In this document: piece by piece, positions 7,269-16,492 of the stretch
How positions within the stretch are numbered: position 1 is the first letter of the stretch
Layout: each line of letters begins with the position of its first letter
NCBI GenBank assembly: GCA_902596045.1
Contig: CACJSJ010000008.1
Span: 1-44,156, forward strand
From: an uncultured Pelagibacteraceae bacterium
GTDB taxonomy: Bacteria; Pseudomonadota; Alphaproteobacteria; Pelagibacterales; Pelagibacteraceae
Reading direction: 5' to 3'
DNA length: 44,156 nucleotides
Made by a program: the position numbers and the translations under genes
Notes under the pieces: model-generated
What the model saw: only the letters and a program-made list of their open reading frames with translations
Told to the model about the DNA's origin: nothing
Databases searched by the model: none

Positions 7269-8009
7269 TTAAAAGTTGGCTAATTTTTCAAGTAATTTTG
7301 TATTAATATCAGCACTCGAGGCAATAATTTTGATATTTTTATTAACTGACAGATCAATATGATTAAGCATTCCGCCTGCTTCTTTAACTAAAATAATTCC
7401 AGCCGCAATATCCCAAATATTTAAATTATGTTGAAAATAACCATCATATCTTCCTGCAGCCACATAGGCCATATCAAGAGCTGCAGACCCAGATTTTCTA
7501 TATAATAAATCTGGCTCTTGTTTTATTTTTCCTCCTGTTACAAATAAACAATTATTCAATTTATTTTTTTTTGAGACTCTGACTCTATGATTATTAAAAA
7601 AAGCTCCACTCTCTTTTTCTGCAAAAAACATTTCATCTTTAATAGGATCAAAAATTAGACCTGATATAATTTCATCATTAGATTTTAATGCAATTGAAAT
7701 AGCAAAATGAGGTATACCATGTAAAAAATTTATAGTTCCATCGATTGGATCTATTATCCAAGTGTTATTAGAGTCTTTGTTTTTTTCAATTCCATTTTCC
7801 TCACTTATTATAGAATAGTCAGGTCTTGCTTTTTTTAATTCTTCAATTATTATTTTTTCTGCCTTTAAGTCAGAGTTTGTGACAAAATCTAACGGGCCCT
7901 TTCTAGATACTTGTAGTTTTTCAATTTCTCCAAAATCTCTTATAAGAATTTTTGAGGCTTTTTCACTAGCCTTAATCATAACATTTAAATTTGCAGAAAT
8001 CGAATTCAC
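7269..8009 (-). CDS. suhB: Inositol monophosphatase family protein
   Basis: A 246-residue Mg-dependent phosphatase. Metal-site motifs are present: EENG (about residue 70), [19 protein letters not shown] (about 85-103) and [15 protein letters not shown] near residue 200. The family hydrolyses inositol-1-phosphate and related sugar phosphates; SuhB also has a role in rRNA transcription in E. coli. The natural substrate here is uncertain. The start is GTG at 8009 (MNSISANLN), the standard family N-terminus. It follows efp by 4 bases. Confidence 0.9.
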   Translation of the reverse strand: MNSISANLNVMIKASEKASKILIRDFGEIEKLQVSRKGPLDFVTNSDLKAEKIIIEELKKARPDYSIISEENGIEKNKDSNNTWIIDPIDGTINFLHGIPHFAISIALKSNDEIISGLIFDPIKDEMFFAEKESGAFFNNHRVRVSKKNKLNNCLFVTGGKIKQEPDLLYRKSGSAALDMAYVAAGRYDGYFQHNLNIWDIAAGIILVKEAGGMLNHIDLSVNKNIKIIASSADINTKLLEKLANF

Positions 8010-8013
8010 TATA

Positions 8014-8574
8014 TTAAATCTTTTTGATATATTCTAAGTTTCTGGTATCAATAATAATATTATCTCCATCTTCAATAAATGGTGGAACTTGAATACTTAA
8101 ACCATTGTCTAATAAAGCTGGTTTATATGATGATGATACAGTTTGACCTTTTAATGCAACATCTGTTGAATTAATTTTACATTGTACCTGATTAGGTAAA
8201 TCAACTGAAATTGGAGACTCATTGTAAAAACTTACCAATACTTCTAAGTTTTCAGTAAGTAACTTCCCTTTATCTCCAATAATATCTTTTTTTATCTCAA
8301 TTTGTTCAAAAGATTTTGGATTCATGAAAAAATAATTAATATCATCTTTATAAAGAAAATTGAAATTAGTTTCTTCTAAAGATGCTTTTTCAACAGTCTC
8401 ACTAGATCTAAATCTTTCATTGAGTTTAGTATTTCTGTTTACACTTTTCATTTCAACTTGAGCAAAGGCACCACCTTTACCAGGTTTTACATGTTGGGTT
8501 TTGAGAACTTGCCACAAGTCATTTTTAAATTCTAAAAGCATACCAACTCTTATTTCACCAGCATTAATTTTCAT
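8014..8574 (-). CDS. efp: Translation elongation factor P
   Basis: A 186-residue protein with the three-domain layout of EF-P. The N-terminal KOW-like domain has the loop HVKPGKGGAF. Its lysine at residue 33 corresponds to the E. coli modification site. The C-terminal signature PPFIEDGDNIIIDTRNLEYI is intact. EF-P relieves ribosome stalling at proline runs. A modification enzyme is not seen in the window, so the state of Lys33 is unknown. Its ATG overlaps the thiE stop (ATGA), so translation is likely coupled. Confidence 0.97.
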   Translation of the reverse strand: MKINAGEIRVGMLLEFKNDLWQVLKTQHVKPGKGGAFAQVEMKSVNRNTKLNERFRSSETVEKASLEETNFNFLYKDDINYFFMNPKSFEQIEIKKDIIGDKGKLLTENLEVLVSFYNESPISVDLPNQVQCKINSTDVALKGQTVSSSYKPALLDNGLSIQVPPFIEDGDNIIIDTRNLEYIKKI

Positions 8575-9185
8575 TTTATTTTTTTTATAGCCTCAAGGGG
8601 TTTATATTTTTTATTATTCCAAATGTAGCCTGAAATAGCTAAAAAATTAGCTTTGTTCAATAACAGTTTTTTATAATTGGAGCAATTAATTCCACCTATT
8701 GCAACAATTATAGTTTTTGTAATTTTTCTTGCTTTTTTAAGCAAATTAATTGAAGCCTTATATTTTACTTTTTTAGTTTCAGAAGAATTAAAAGCACCAA
8801 AAGCTAAGTAGTCAGCTTTATTGTTAATGGCAATTCTTGCTAATTTAATTGAGTTATGGCAGGTAATTCCTATTATCTTATTTCCAATTATTTTTCTAGC
8901 TTCAAAGATATTCATATCCTTTTGACCCAGATGACAACCATCGGCATCTAATTTTTTTGCAAGAGAAACATCATCATTAATTAAAAACTTAACATTAAAC
9001 TTTTTACATATTTTTTTAATTTTTTTTCCAATTATTAATTTTTTTTTTAAACTTTCTTTTTTAAGTCTTAATTGAAAAAAACTAACTTTTCTTTGTTTAA
9101 GAACATCAATCAAATCACCATAAAAAGATTTATCTATTTTTAATGGTGAAATAAGATAAACAAATCTTTTACTGCTAAATTTCAA
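8571..9185 (-). CDS. thiE: Thiamine-phosphate synthase
   Basis: A 204-residue TIM-barrel protein with ThiE motifs: FFQLRLKK, NVKFLINDDVSLAKKLDADGCHLGQKD (about residues 64-90), IGITCHN and VAIGGIN. It joins HMP pyrophosphate and thiazole phosphate to make thiamine phosphate. The start is TTG at 9185, overlapping the end of the aldolase gene by 11 bases. thiD, which makes HMP-PP, is at 27996-28808. No thiC, the maker of HMP, is in the window. Some divergence and shortness at the C-terminus are typical of AT-rich genomes; function is fairly secure. Confidence 0.85.
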   Translation of the reverse strand: MKFSSKRFVYLISPLKIDKSFYGDLIDVLKQRKVSFFQLRLKKESLKKKLIIGKKIKKICKKFNVKFLINDDVSLAKKLDADGCHLGQKDMNIFEARKIIGNKIIGITCHNSIKLARIAINNKADYLAFGAFNSSETKKVKYKASINLLKKARKITKTIIVAIGGINCSNYKKLLLNKANFLAISGYIWNNKKYKPLEAIKKIK

Positions 9186-10182
9186 GATTTTTAGACCATT
9201 TTCCTTGAGCTGCTAATGTATTCATTTTCGCTCGGTGGTTAAAAATCTTTTGAGTACCCTCAATGTTCTTTATATCTTTTGACCAAAATTTTAATGCACT
9301 TTGTTGAAGGGCTCTTCCATAAGAATAACTCATTATAAAATTAGTATCATTATACTTATTTATTAAATTTAAATTTTCTGTTGCCTCTATTTCTGATTGA
9401 CCACCAGATAAAAAAGCAATCCCTGGTACTTCGGAAGGCACTGAATTTTTTAAGCATTCCAAAGTTAATTTAGCAACTTCTTCATTTGAAATTTTATCTT
9501 TAGATTTATTACCAGCTAAAATCATATTTGGTTTCAGTATAATTCCTTTTAAGTCAACTTTATGTAAAATTAATTCTTCAAAGCATTTTTTGATTACTTC
9601 AGAAGTTTTTTCATAGCAGTCTTTAGACGAATGATCACCGTCCATTAATACTTCTGGCTCTACTATAGGAACCATATTACATTCTTGAACTAGTGCTGAA
9701 TATCTTGCTAATGCATGAGCATTAACTTGTATCGAAAGCTTGCTTGGGTAATTTTTAGATATATTATAAACACCTCTCCATTTTGTAAATTTTGCACCAA
9801 GTTTATAATATTCTTTTAATCTTTCTCTTAATCCATCTAAACCTTCTGTAATTTTTTCATCCGTTGAACCAGCCAGAACCTTTGCACCTGTATCAACTTT
9901 TATACCTGGCGCAGAACCCATTTTGGAAATTAATTCTGGGATCTTAATTTTTTTTGATGAGTCTTGTTTTATTGTTTCATCGTATAAAATTACACCTCCA
10001 ATACACTCAGTCATACTTGAAGCACTGAAAAGAGTTTCTCTAAACAACAATCTATTTTCTGGAGTTGAAGGAACATTCACATCATCTAATCTTTTGGTCA
10101 TCGTTCCATTGCTTTCATCAGCTGCTAAAATTCCTTTACCTTTTTCTAGGATTTTAAGTGCAATGATATTTAACTCTGACAT
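9175..10182 (-). CDS. Class I fructose-bisphosphate aldolase
   Basis: A 335-residue protein closely resembling the eukaryote-type class I aldolase. It has GKGILAADESNGTMTKRL near the N-terminus, LYDETI, and the Schiff-base lysine motif LKGIILKPNMILAGNKS (about residues 208-225), followed by GIAFLSGGQSE. It cleaves or condenses fructose 1,6-bisphosphate without a metal ion. It sits in a co-oriented block tkt-gap-pgk-fba, so it serves lower glycolysis or gluconeogenesis. The stop overlaps thiE. ATG at 10182, one base before the pgk stop. Confidence 0.95.
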   Translation of the reverse strand: MSELNIIALKILEKGKGILAADESNGTMTKRLDDVNVPSTPENRLLFRETLFSASSMTECIGGVILYDETIKQDSSKKIKIPELISKMGSAPGIKVDTGAKVLAGSTDEKITEGLDGLRERLKEYYKLGAKFTKWRGVYNISKNYPSKLSIQVNAHALARYSALVQECNMVPIVEPEVLMDGDHSSKDCYEKTSEVIKKCFEELILHKVDLKGIILKPNMILAGNKSKDKISNEEVAKLTLECLKNSVPSEVPGIAFLSGGQSEIEATENLNLINKYNDTNFIMSYSYGRALQQSALKFWSKDIKNIEGTQKIFNHRAKMNTLAAQGKWSKNLEI

Positions 10183-10183
10183 A

Positions 10184-11362
10184 TTATTTTAGAGCTTTTA
10201 TACCAGGAAGTTCTTTTCCTTCAAGGTATTCTAAAAATGCACCACCAGCAGTTGAAACAAAGTTGAAATCTTTAATTGCATTAATTTGATTTATTAAAGC
10301 TATGGTGTCACCACCTCCTGCAACAGAATAAATTGATTTGTCTTTATTTTTTTTGACAATCGCTTTTGCAATTTCGTAACTACCATTCGCAAAATTTGGA
10401 TTCTCAAAATAGCCAGCTGGACCATTCCATAAAACAGTTTCACTAGTCTTAATAATATTTTTTATTTTATTTATTGTCTTTGGCCCTATATCTAAGATTA
10501 ATTCATTATTTTTAATATTATTTATTTCTTTAACTTGAGAAGAATCATTCATATTTTTTCCAACCAAAACATCTTCCGGATAAGTAATTACGCAAGAATA
10601 ATTTTTAGAAGTTTCAAAAATTTCATCAATTATCATTTCACAGTCTTTTTCTTTAACTGATTTACCTATTTGGTTTCCTTTATAGCTAAGGATATTATTA
10701 GCCATCCCTCCAACGATAATTATATTATCAAATTTAGGTATTAAATTCTTAATTATTCCAATTTTTGTTGAGATTTTAGATCCTCCAACAATACAAGTAA
10801 TTGGTTTTTTAATTTCAGTAGTAACTTTTTTTAGTGCATTTATTTCTGTTTCTAATTGTATGCCAGCAAAAGATGGTAAAAATTCTGTTATTTTACACAC
10901 AGATGTGTGAGCTCGATGAGAACAAGAAAATGAGTCATTAACAAATAAATCAGCAAGCCCTGCCAAATGTTTTGCAAAAGAAATGTCATTATTCTCTTCC
11001 TCTTTATAAAATCTAATATTCTCTAAACAAACAATTTGGTCGTTAGGATCTTTAAGTAAATCTTCCTTTTTTAATTTAAAAATATCATCATCTATTAATT
11101 TTATTTTTCTATTAATTTTTTTCTCCAAATTTTCACAAATAGGTTTCAGAGATAGATCATTATTTATTTTTCCTTTTGGACGACCTACATGAGAGATTAT
11201 TATTATTTTAGAATTTTTATTAAGTAAAAATTCAATTACTGGTATGATTTTATTAATTCTTGTTTGATCTGTTATTACGCCATCTTTTAATGGCACATTT
11301 AAATCTAATCTTAACAAAATTTTTTTTTGATTAAGATTTTCAAAATCTTTAATATTATTCAT
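10184..11362 (-). CDS. pgk: Phosphoglycerate kinase
   Basis: A 392-residue, full-length enzyme interconverting 1,3-bisphosphoglycerate and 3-phosphoglycerate with ADP/ATP. Visible motifs are the N-terminal substrate loop LLRLDLNVPLKDG, SHVGRPKG, the FSCSHRAHTSV arginine/histidine region, VGGSKISTKI, and the C-terminal nucleotide site VAGGGDTIALI with STAGGAFLEYLEGKELPG. It overlaps gap by one base (TAATG), so it is part of a tight operon. Confidence 0.97.
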   Translation of the reverse strand: MNNIKDFENLNQKKILLRLDLNVPLKDGVITDQTRINKIIPVIEFLLNKNSKIIIISHVGRPKGKINNDLSLKPICENLEKKINRKIKLIDDDIFKLKKEDLLKDPNDQIVCLENIRFYKEEENNDISFAKHLAGLADLFVNDSFSCSHRAHTSVCKITEFLPSFAGIQLETEINALKKVTTEIKKPITCIVGGSKISTKIGIIKNLIPKFDNIIIVGGMANNILSYKGNQIGKSVKEKDCEMIIDEIFETSKNYSCVITYPEDVLVGKNMNDSSQVKEINNIKNNELILDIGPKTINKIKNIIKTSETVLWNGPAGYFENPNFANGSYEIAKAIVKKNKDKSIYSVAGGGDTIALINQINAIKDFNFVSTAGGAFLEYLEGKELPGIKALK

Positions 11363-12363
11363 TAGGAAATCTTATGAAGATACTCTGCGATGTCACACAT
11401 TCTATTTGAGAAACCCCATTCATTATCATACCAAGCTGAAATTTTGCCCATATTTTTACCTACTACATTTGTTAAACTTGAATCAATAATGGATGAAGCA
11501 GGGTTATGATTAAAATCAATTGAGACAAGTTTTTCATCTGTTACTTCAAGAACTTTATTTTTTTTACTAAAATTTCGAAATGCTGAATTAATTTTTTCAA
11601 TACTTAAATCTTTTTTTGTGCAAAAGACTAATTCAATTAAAGAAACATTTGGGGTAGGCACCCTCATTGCCACACCTTCTAATTTTCCTTTAAGGGAAGG
11701 AATAATTTCACCAATTGCTTTTGAAGCTCCTGTCGAAGTTGGTACAATAGATTGGCTAGCAGATCTAGCTCTTCTAGCATCTTTGTGAGAATTATCTAAA
11801 ATTCTTTGATCACTTGTAAAAGCATGAATTGTTGTCATAAACCCTTTTTCAATTTCAAAATTTTCATTTAAAATATGTGCTACTGGTGCAAGACAATTTG
11901 TTGTACATGATGCAGCAGAAATAATGGTGTCATTTTTTTTTAATTCAGATTCATTCACTCCAAATACAATTGTTTTGTCAGCTTTTTTGCATGGAGCAGA
12001 AACTATAACTTTTTTTGCTCCATTATTTAAATGAGGTAATAATTTATCTTTAGAATTAAATTTGCCAGTACATTCAAAAACATAGTCAACATCATGCTTC
12101 TTCCATTTGATATTATCTAAATCAGTTTCCTGGCTAAAAGTAATTTTATTTTTGTTGATAATTAGATGCTTTTCATCAAAACCTAGTTCAGCATTGAATT
12201 TTCCATGAATAGAATCATATTTTAAAAGAGTTGAGCAAGCCTCAGAGTTGGTTTTATTATTTATATGCTTTATTTCTATGTTTTTATTATTATTTTCAAT
12301 AATTGACCTAACAATCATTCTTCCAATTCTACCCATTCCATTAATTCCAACTTTTATTTTCAT
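11362..12363 (-). CDS. gap: Glyceraldehyde-3-phosphate dehydrogenase (type I)
   Basis: A 333-residue enzyme with Rossmann motif GINGMGRIGRM at the N-terminus, catalytic SAASCTTNCLAP (Cys153 by my count), PTSTGASKAIG, the phosphate loop GVAMRVPTPNVS and the C-terminal WYDNEWGFSNRM. The residue that usually gives NAD preference (Asp in the IND motif after the second beta strand) is Asn36 here (HINNKTN), suggesting relaxed or NADP-type cofactor use. Its neighbours tkt, pgk and aldolase are in the same operon. ATG at 12363. Confidence 0.96.
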   Translation of the reverse strand: MKIKVGINGMGRIGRMIVRSIIENNNKNIEIKHINNKTNSEACSTLLKYDSIHGKFNAELGFDEKHLIINKNKITFSQETDLDNIKWKKHDVDYVFECTGKFNSKDKLLPHLNNGAKKVIVSAPCKKADKTIVFGVNESELKKNDTIISAASCTTNCLAPVAHILNENFEIEKGFMTTIHAFTSDQRILDNSHKDARRARSASQSIVPTSTGASKAIGEIIPSLKGKLEGVAMRVPTPNVSLIELVFCTKKDLSIEKINSAFRNFSKKNKVLEVTDEKLVSIDFNHNPASSIIDSSLTNVVGKNMGKISAWYDNEWGFSNRMCDIAEYLHKIS

Positions 12364-12364
12364 T

Positions 12365-14323
12365 TTAATTTCTCATCAATTTTTTTGACTTATTAGCAAT
12401 GTTTGAGACAGTTAATCCAAAATGTCTATAAATATCTCTATATGGTGCACTCTTACCAAAATCATCAATACCAAAAGCCAAACCATCAGTACCGATATAC
12501 TTTTTCCAACAATCAGTTGATCCAGCCTCAATAGATATTTTAATTTTTGACTCATCAAGAATTTTGCCTCTATAAGACTTTGACTGTTGGTCAAAAAGAT
12601 CTTGGCACGGCATTGATATGACCTTTGAGTATATTTTATCTTTGGCCAATTTAAGGCTAACTTCTATTGCTAAATTAACCTCAGAACCACTTGCAAGTAT
12701 AGTTAAATTGATCTTTTTTTTAGTTCTTAAAATTTCGTAAGCGCCAAAAGAACATTTATTAATATTTGAATATTTTTTTCTGACAGGGTTTAGATTTTGT
12801 CTAGTTAAAGATAAAACACTTGGAGTATTAGAATTTTTCAGCGCCTGTTCCCAACACTCAATAGTTTCCATTCTATCCGCAGGCCTAAAAACATTTAAAT
12901 TTGGAATTGATCTTAAACCGGATAATTGTTCAATTGGTTGATGTGTAGGTCCGTCTTCCCCTAATCCGATAGAGTCATGAGTCATTACATAAATTACTCT
13001 TTGCTTCATCAGGGCCGATAATCTTATTGAAGGTTTGCAATAATCTGAAAAAATTAAAAATGTACCACCGTACGGAATAAAATTACTATGAAGAGAAAGG
13101 CCATTCATTATTCCACACATTGCGTGTTCTCTTACACCATAGTGGATATAATTGCCATTAAACTCACCAGGTTTAAAAATTTTGTGGTATTTTGTTTTAG
13201 TATTATTCGATCCTGCTAGATCTGCAGAACCACCAATTAAAGTATTATTTTCTTTTGTTAGTGCATTAAGTGTAAGTTCAGAGGATTTCCTTGTAGCCAA
13301 GTTATTAATTTCCTTTATTGAAATTTGTTTTTGTTTTTTTAGAATTTTTGTAAAATTATTTTTTAAAAACTTATTTATTTGCACTTTCTTTTTTTTCGAA
13401 GCCTTATTCCACTTATTCTCAAGTAACTCACCTTTTTTTCCAATTGTTCTCCATTCTTTTAAAATTTTTTTCGGAATTTCAAATGGTTTATAGTTCCAAT
13501 TTAAATTTTTTCTAACAAGCTCTATTTCATCTAAACCAAGAGGACTACCGTGAGATGAAGATTTTCCTGATTTATTAGGCGAACCATAGCCAATTTTAGT
13601 TTTGCAAGAAATTATAGTCGGTTTTTTTGCTTTTTGAACTTTTTTAAGAGCTTTAAAAATTTCGTTTTTATTATGGCCATTAATAAGAATGTAATCCCAA
13701 CCATAACTTTCAAATCTTTTTTTAAAGTTATCTGATACCGCTAAACTAGTTGGCCCATCTATAGATATTGAATTGTTATCAAAAAGCATTACTAAATTTT
13801 TAAGTTTTAAATGCCCAGCTAAACTCATCGCTTCATGACTTATTCCTTCCATCAAACAACCATCTCCAGCTAAAACATATGTTTTATGATTTATAATTTC
13901 TTTCCCAATCTTTTTTTTTAAAATTTCTTCTGCAATTGCAAACCCGACCGCATTTGCTATTCCTTGGCCAAGTGGACCCGTAGTAGTTTCTATACCAGTC
14001 TTCGGATGATATTCGGGATGTCCTGCACAAATGGAGTCTAGCTGTCTAAACTTTTTTATACTGTTAAGTGAAATACTTTTATATCCAGTTAGGTATAACA
14101 AAGAATAAAGGAGCATTGAACCATGCCCTGCTGATAAAATAAATCTGTCTCTATTTAACCAGCCTGGGTTTTTAGGATTAAATCTTAAAAAATTTTTGAA
14201 TAAAACCGTTGCAACATCAGCCATTCCCATGGGCATACCAGGATGGCCAGAATTAGCTTTTTGAACAGCATCAATAGATAAAAATCTGATGCAATTAGCT
14301 AAATCATTATATTGTTTATTCAA
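12365..14323 (-). CDS. tkt: Transketolase
   Basis: A 652-residue, full-length thiamine-diphosphate enzyme. N-terminal substrate region: [23 protein letters not shown]/Mg motif: [22 protein letters not shown] through DNNSISIDG (about residues 155-195). Pyrimidine domain: [23 protein letters not shown] and [16 protein letters not shown]. It moves two-carbon units between sugar phosphates, linking the pentose phosphate pathway with the aldolase-gap-pgk genes that follow it in the operon. The start is TTG at 14323 ([13 protein letters not shown]), consistent with the family N-terminus. It heads the minus-strand operon and is divergent from the coiled-coil gene across 54 bases. Confidence 0.97.
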   Translation of the reverse strand: MNKQYNDLANCIRFLSIDAVQKANSGHPGMPMGMADVATVLFKNFLRFNPKNPGWLNRDRFILSAGHGSMLLYSLLYLTGYKSISLNSIKKFRQLDSICAGHPEYHPKTGIETTTGPLGQGIANAVGFAIAEEILKKKIGKEIINHKTYVLAGDGCLMEGISHEAMSLAGHLKLKNLVMLFDNNSISIDGPTSLAVSDNFKKRFESYGWDYILINGHNKNEIFKALKKVQKAKKPTIISCKTKIGYGSPNKSGKSSSHGSPLGLDEIELVRKNLNWNYKPFEIPKKILKEWRTIGKKGELLENKWNKASKKKKVQINKFLKNNFTKILKKQKQISIKEINNLATRKSSELTLNALTKENNTLIGGSADLAGSNNTKTKYHKIFKPGEFNGNYIHYGVREHAMCGIMNGLSLHSNFIPYGGTFLIFSDYCKPSIRLSALMKQRVIYVMTHDSIGLGEDGPTHQPIEQLSGLRSIPNLNVFRPADRMETIECWEQALKNSNTPSVLSLTRQNLNPVRKKYSNINKCSFGAYEILRTKKKINLTILASGSEVNLAIEVSLKLAKDKIYSKVISMPCQDLFDQQSKSYRGKILDESKIKISIEAGSTDCWKKYIGTDGLAFGIDDFGKSAPYRDIYRHFGLTVSNIANKSKKLMRN

Positions 14324-14377
14324 AAATTATCCTGTGTAGACTTAGAAGAATCTATTTAATATTATAAATATATATAT

Positions 14378-14701
14378 ATGAATTCTATTATCGAAAAAGA
14401 AAAAAAATTAAGTTTAGCATTAACAGAATTAAAAAAATTAAATCTAAAAAACCCTGGGTTACAAAGTAGTATTGAAAACTTAAATCAAAAAAAAAATCAA
14501 TTAGAAATTGAAAAAAAAGGTTTAGAGGACAATTATCGATTATTAAAAGAAGATTATGACACTTTATCTAAAAAATTAGAGGAGATGAAAAGCAAAGAAA
14601 AACTAGAGGAGAGAAAACAGATTGAGTTTTCAGAAAAAATTGATGAATTAAATCAAGAAACAGATACTCTTATGGACGAGATTGATAAATGGCAAACGTA
14701 A
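14378..14701 (+). CDS. Coiled-coil protein upstream of zapA (DUF4164/ZapB-like), function unknown
   Basis: A 107-residue, almost wholly charged alpha-helical protein with heptad-like leucine/isoleucine spacing (LEIEKKGLEDNYRLLKEDYD, LSKKLEEMKSKEKLEE). It has no signal peptide or membrane segment. I do not recognise a catalytic domain. Its 3' end overlaps zapA by 13 bases, so the two are translationally coupled. A small coiled-coil gene in this place is common in alphaproteobacteria (DUF4164-type), and ZapB of E. coli is a coiled-coil partner of ZapA. A division-ring accessory role is therefore inferred, not shown. Confidence 0.75.
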   Translation: MNSIIEKEKKLSLALTELKKLNLKNPGLQSSIENLNQKKNQLEIEKKGLEDNYRLLKEDYDTLSKKLEEMKSKEKLEERKQIEFSEKIDELNQETDTLMDEIDKWQT

Positions 14702-15132
14702 GTATTAAATTTAACGGAAAAGAATTTTTGTTATCCTGCGATGATGGGCAGGAAGAACATTTAGAAGAACTTTTAATACAACTTAATCAAAAATTTAATG
14801 AACTTAAAAATGACCTAGGAAATTTAGGTGAAAATAAGTTGCTTTTGATTACCGCGGTTAAAGTAATGGATGAATATTATGAAACAAAAAAAAAAGTTGA
14901 ACAAAAAAAAAACGAATTAAAGGATCTTTCAAATAAATTTAGAGAATTAAAAAACCTAATCTACGATTATAGAGATAAAAAAGAAGATGAAATAAAAGAA
15001 CTCAACAAAAGACATGATAACCTTAAATTAGAAATTGAAAATAATCAAAAAAATTATGAAAAATTGATTGATCAAACGGCTAATGAGATTTCAAATTTTA
15101 TTGAAAAAGCAAATTTAAAAGAATTATCTTAA
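14689..15132 (+). CDS. zapA: Cell division protein ZapA
   Basis: A 147-residue protein. The N-terminal ZapA domain (about 1-65) shows VSIKFNGKEFLLSCDDGQEEHLEELL and LLLITAVKVMDEY, and the rest (about 65-147) is a long coiled coil. ZapA binds FtsZ and bundles protofilaments at mid-cell. It is somewhat longer than the roughly 110-residue E. coli protein because of the extended coil. The next gene, 5-formyl-THF cyclo-ligase, starts 8 bases later, the classic zapA-ygfA order but without room for a 6S RNA gene between them. Confidence 0.88.
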   Translation: MANVSIKFNGKEFLLSCDDGQEEHLEELLIQLNQKFNELKNDLGNLGENKLLLITAVKVMDEYYETKKKVEQKKNELKDLSNKFRELKNLIYDYRDKKEDEIKELNKRHDNLKLEIENNQKNYEKLIDQTANEISNFIEKANLKELS

Positions 15133-15140
15133 ATATTTTA

Positions 15141-15686
15141 GTGAAAAAATCATATATTAGAAAAAAAATTCTTAATTTAAGAAAAAGAAACTATTCAAAA
15201 AATTTATCAATTAACTTTAAAAAATTTTTAAAATTTTTAAAAAAAAAAAATATTAGAACTAAGATTATTGGTGGTTATTATCCATTTAATTATGAATTAG
15301 ATTCTTTGAATATTTTAGAAGGTCTTGAAAAGAAGAATTATGTCATTTCTCTCCCTAAAGTTGGCAAGAACAATATAATGAATTTTTTTCAATGGTCACT
15401 TAAAGATCCGCTAAAAATTAACAAGTATGGTATTCCTGAAACAATATCTAAAAAAAAAGTTAACCCAGGGGTATTATTAGTTCCACTAGTAGCCTTTGAT
15501 AAAGAATTAAATAGACTTGGTTATGGAGGAGGCTATTACGATAGATATATATCAAAGTTACAAGACAACCATAAGATAATTAAAATAGGTGTAGGTTTTT
15601 CCTTTCAAAAAGTTAAAAGTTTACCAATAAATAAATATGATAAAAAATTAGATTTTGTGATTACAGAAAAATATTTTATTACATGA
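15141..15686 (+). CDS. 5-formyltetrahydrofolate cyclo-ligase
   Basis: A 181-residue protein of the YgfA/MTHFS family. The motifs are KIIGGYYPFNYELD near the N-terminus, LVPLVAFDKELNRLGYGGGYYDRYI (about residues 112-138, the conserved substrate and nucleotide loop) and GVGFSFQ. It converts 5-formyl-THF to methenyl-THF with ATP, recycling a folate by-product of SHMT. The start is GTG at 15141. The stop overlaps the next gene (ATGA). Confidence 0.92.
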   Translation: MKKSYIRKKILNLRKRNYSKNLSINFKKFLKFLKKKNIRTKIIGGYYPFNYELDSLNILEGLEKKNYVISLPKVGKNNIMNFFQWSLKDPLKINKYGIPETISKKKVNPGVLLVPLVAFDKELNRLGYGGGYYDRYISKLQDNHKIIKIGVGFSFQKVKSLPINKYDKKLDFVITEKYFIT

Positions 15687-16489
15687 AAATTTTATTTTTA
15701 GGAGATGTGGTTGGTGTTTCTGGATGCTCTAAAATTTTAAATTATTTAAAATCAGAAGTAGAAAAAAAAAAAATTGATTTTGTAATAGTTAATGGTGAAA
15801 ATTCAGCAGAACCAGGTGTGGGACTAACTGAAAAAACCTGTAAAGATTTTTTTAATTGTGGAGTAAATGTAATTACATCTGGCAATCATGTTTGGGATCA
15901 GAAAGAAATAATGAGTTATATTGATAAGGAAAATAGACTTTTAAGACCCTATAATCTTTTTGAACCTTCTCCTGGAAAAGGTTTTGAAATTTACAAAACA
16001 TCAAATGACATAAAAGTTGGCGTCTTAAATTTAATGGGGAATGTATTTATGAAAAAGTGTGAAGATGTATTTGAAATTGCAAAAAGATTTTTAAAAGATC
16101 ATAGTCTTAAAGAAGATTATGATTTGTTGATTGTGGATTTTCATGGGGAGATTACAAGTGAAAAAAATGCTATAGGTCATTTTTTTGATGGATGTGCAAC
16201 ATTAGTTGTAGGAACACATACTCACATACCAACAAATGATGCTCGTATTTTAAAAAATGGAACCGCTTACCAAACTGATGCAGGCATGTGTGGAGATTAT
16301 GATTCTGTAATTGGAATGAATAAAGAAAATTCGATCAACAGATTTTTTAAAGAAAATTCTAAAAAACATTTCCCAGCAATAGGAGAGGCTACCTTAAGTG
16401 GAGTAATAGTCGATTGTGATATAAAAACTGGAATGGCCAATCATGTAGAAAGTTATATTTTTGGTGGTCAATTAAAAAATACATTGTAG
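15683..16489 (+). CDS. TIGR00282/YmdB family metallophosphoesterase
   Basis: A 268-residue protein with the YmdB metal-binding motifs: MKILFLGDVVGVSG at the N-terminus, FVIVNGENSAEPGVGLTEKT, ITSGNHVWDQKEI, LIVDFHGEITSEKNAIG and VVGTHTHIPTNDARIL. The family has a di-metal centre and, in Bacillus, hydrolyses cyclic nucleotides such as 2',3'-cAMP. Its role in alphaproteobacteria is not well defined. It is conserved next to the cyclo-ligase and yebC, so it is probably co-transcribed with both. Confidence 0.93.
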   Translation: MKILFLGDVVGVSGCSKILNYLKSEVEKKKIDFVIVNGENSAEPGVGLTEKTCKDFFNCGVNVITSGNHVWDQKEIMSYIDKENRLLRPYNLFEPSPGKGFEIYKTSNDIKVGVLNLMGNVFMKKCEDVFEIAKRFLKDHSLKEDYDLLIVDFHGEITSEKNAIGHFFDGCATLVVGTHTHIPTNDARILKNGTAYQTDAGMCGDYDSVIGMNKENSINRFFKENSKKHFPAIGEATLSGVIVDCDIKTGMANHVESYIFGGQLKNTL

Positions 16490-16492
16490 ATT

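Noticed and set aside
13152-13493. A 113-codon open frame antisense to tkt
   Set aside because: It overlaps conserved transketolase sequence in full and the product is a low-complexity Phe/Leu-rich shadow.
15230-15260. Long A-runs near the 5' part of the cyclo-ligase gene as possible frameshift sites
   Set aside because: The frame stays open and matches the protein family on both sides, so there is no evidence of slippage; A-runs are common in this AT-rich sequence.
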